A stretch of 7,292 bases of DNA from Candidatus Poribacteria bacterium (GTDB taxonomy: Bacteria; Poribacteria; WGA-4E; UBA9662): NCBI GenBank assembly GCA_002697225.1, contig NZUQ01000163.1, forward strand, positions 13,379-20,670. The letters run 5' to 3'. The notes beneath the pieces were generated by a model. The model worked only from the letters and a program-made list of their open reading frames with translations, did no database searches and had not been told where the DNA came from. Every line of letters begins with the position of its first letter. Position 1 is the first letter of the stretch. Below, piece after piece: positions 6,455-7,292 of the stretch. Both the position numbers and the translations under genes were made by a program.

Positions 6455-7292
6455 CTAAAAAACGACACCGAGTGCTTCATACAGATCTCTAACGCCGATA
6501 AGTTCAATTCCATCTAACGTCTTCATCCCTTTTCGGTTAAACTCAGGGAATACCGCACGGGTAAAACCCAGTTTTTGCGATTCCTGAAGCCGCTGTTCTA
6601 TATGTGAAACAGGCCGCACCTCCCCACCAAGACCCACCTCACCCAGAACCACAGTTGCCGAATCGATGGGCTTGTCACGATGACTCGATGCAATTGCCAA
6701 AGCAATACCGAGATCAATTCCCCGTTCATTCAACCGCATCCCTCCTGTCACGTTAACAAACACATCGGAATCACCTATGCTAAAACCAACACGCTTTTGC
6801 AATACGGCAACGAGAAGAGCCACTTGATGGCGATCCACACCGGTCGTTGTATTTCGCGGTATACCTAAATTCGAAGGGGAAACAAGCGCTTGAAGTTCAA
6901 GTAACAGCGGACGGGTACCTTCCACGCTTGACACGATTACCGATCCAGACGAATTTTCCTGCCGGTTTTCGATAAAAAGTTCAGAAGGATTCCTAATTTC
7001 CCTGAGACCGTTGGCAACCATTTCAAAGACCCCGATTTCATTGGTTGATCCAAACCGATTCTTAACAGCACGTAATACACGATAAATCTGTTGCTGCTCC
7101 CCCTCAAAATAGAGTACGGTATCGACCATATGTTCAAGAATTTTCGGGCCTGCGATCGCCCCATCTTTTGTAACATGCCCCACCAAAATAATCGGAATAT
7201 TCTTACTTTTGGCGAGTAAAAGCAAATGCCCGGTACACTCGCGCAACTGGGTTACGCTCCCTGGAGCAGACTGAATTTGCGCCAAGTATATA
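6455..7292 (-). CDS. radA: DNA repair protein RadA (Sms), C-terminal part
   Basis: RadA is a RecA-like ATPase that promotes branch migration of recombination intermediates in repair and transformation. The visible 279 or so residues match family members from about residue 180 to the end. The N-terminal four-cysteine zinc finger and the Walker A region lie off the right edge, so the frame is simply cut by the window. Counting from the Leu coded at 7285, visible motifs are QSAPGSVTQLREC (5-17), the Walker B-adjacent strand IILVGHVTKDG (32-42), the RadA-specific KNRFG (75-79) followed by NEIGVFEM, and the C-terminal Lon-protease-like domain (about 150-276) with DVFVNVTGGMRL, LGEVGLGGEVRPV and the closing LYEAL. 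The Lon-like domain of RadA is a DNA-binding scaffold, not a protease. TAG stop. The TTG at 7285 is an internal Leu codon: the conserved sequence continues upstream with Ile-Tyr. Confidence 0.97.
   Translation of the reverse strand, partial: IYLAQIQSAPGSVTQLRECTGHLLLLAKSKNIPIILVGHVTKDGAIAGPKILEHMVDTVLYFEGEQQQIYRVLRAVKNRFGSTNEIGVFEMVANGLREIRNPSELFIENRQENSSGSVIVSSVEGTRPLLLELQALVSPSNLGIPRNTTTGVDRHQVALLVAVLQKRVGFSIGDSDVFVNVTGGMRLNERGIDLGIALAIASSHRDKPIDSATVVLGEVGLGGEVRPVSHIEQRLQESQKLGFTRAVFPEFNRKGMKTLDGIELIGVRDLYEALGVVF

Noticed and set aside
6937..7176. Alternative-frame reading frame inside radA
   Set aside because: The radA frame carries continuous conserved motifs here; the other frame has none.
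7283..7285. TTG as a start codon for radA
   Set aside because: Conserved RadA sequence continues upstream in frame (Ile-Tyr-Leu-Ala-Gln), so the gene is truncated by the window edge, not by a true start.

Overview
Every gene recognised in this window lies on the minus strand, so the biological order runs from the right edge to the left: radA (3' part) - PIN/TRAM membrane protein (YacL family) - ispD - ispF - cysS - a small discoidin-like lipoprotein - dprA - accA (5' part). All are bacterial families. Base composition is AT-leaning (low 40s % GC by eye). Shine-Dalgarno sites are clear for cysS, the lipoprotein and accA. An MEP-pathway gene pair, a lipoprotein signal peptide and a heteromeric-type acetyl-CoA carboxylase alpha subunit point to an ordinary bacterium. 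The order radA-yacL-ispD-ispF-cysS is an abridged form of the Firmicutes (Bacillus) cluster radA-disA-yacL-ispD-ispF-gltX-cysE-cysS. However, the discoidin-like lipoprotein and the divergent CysRS, DprA and AccA motifs do not look like a standard Firmicute. An uncultured or little-studied phylum is possible, but the sequence alone does not settle it.

Region by region (window coordinates): 6455-7292 is the C-terminal part of RadA, a DNA-repair and branch-migration ATPase. A 229-bp gap (6226-6454) is the only sizeable non-coding stretch and the likeliest place for a promoter. From 6225 down to the left edge the genes are packed head to tail, with gaps of 19-33 bp or overlaps: yacL overlaps ispD by up to 86 bp, and ispD overlaps ispF by 4 bp (ATGA). 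Then follow cysS, the lipoprotein, dprA and accA. This looks like one long housekeeping operon.

IspD and IspF perform the third and fifth steps of the MEP isoprenoid pathway. CysS charges tRNA-Cys. AccA is half of the carboxyltransferase that makes malonyl-CoA for fatty-acid synthesis. RadA and DprA both handle single-stranded DNA with RecA, in repair and in natural transformation. The membrane PIN/TRAM protein and the lipoprotein are the least understood members.

I found no mobile element, CRISPR array, tRNA or rRNA, and no clear new system. The points most worth a second look are the long yacL/ispD out-of-frame overlap, the unusual nucleotide/DNA-binding motifs of DprA, the altered KMSKS-type loop and extra Cys pair in CysRS, and the discoidin-like lipoprotein inside a housekeeping operon.
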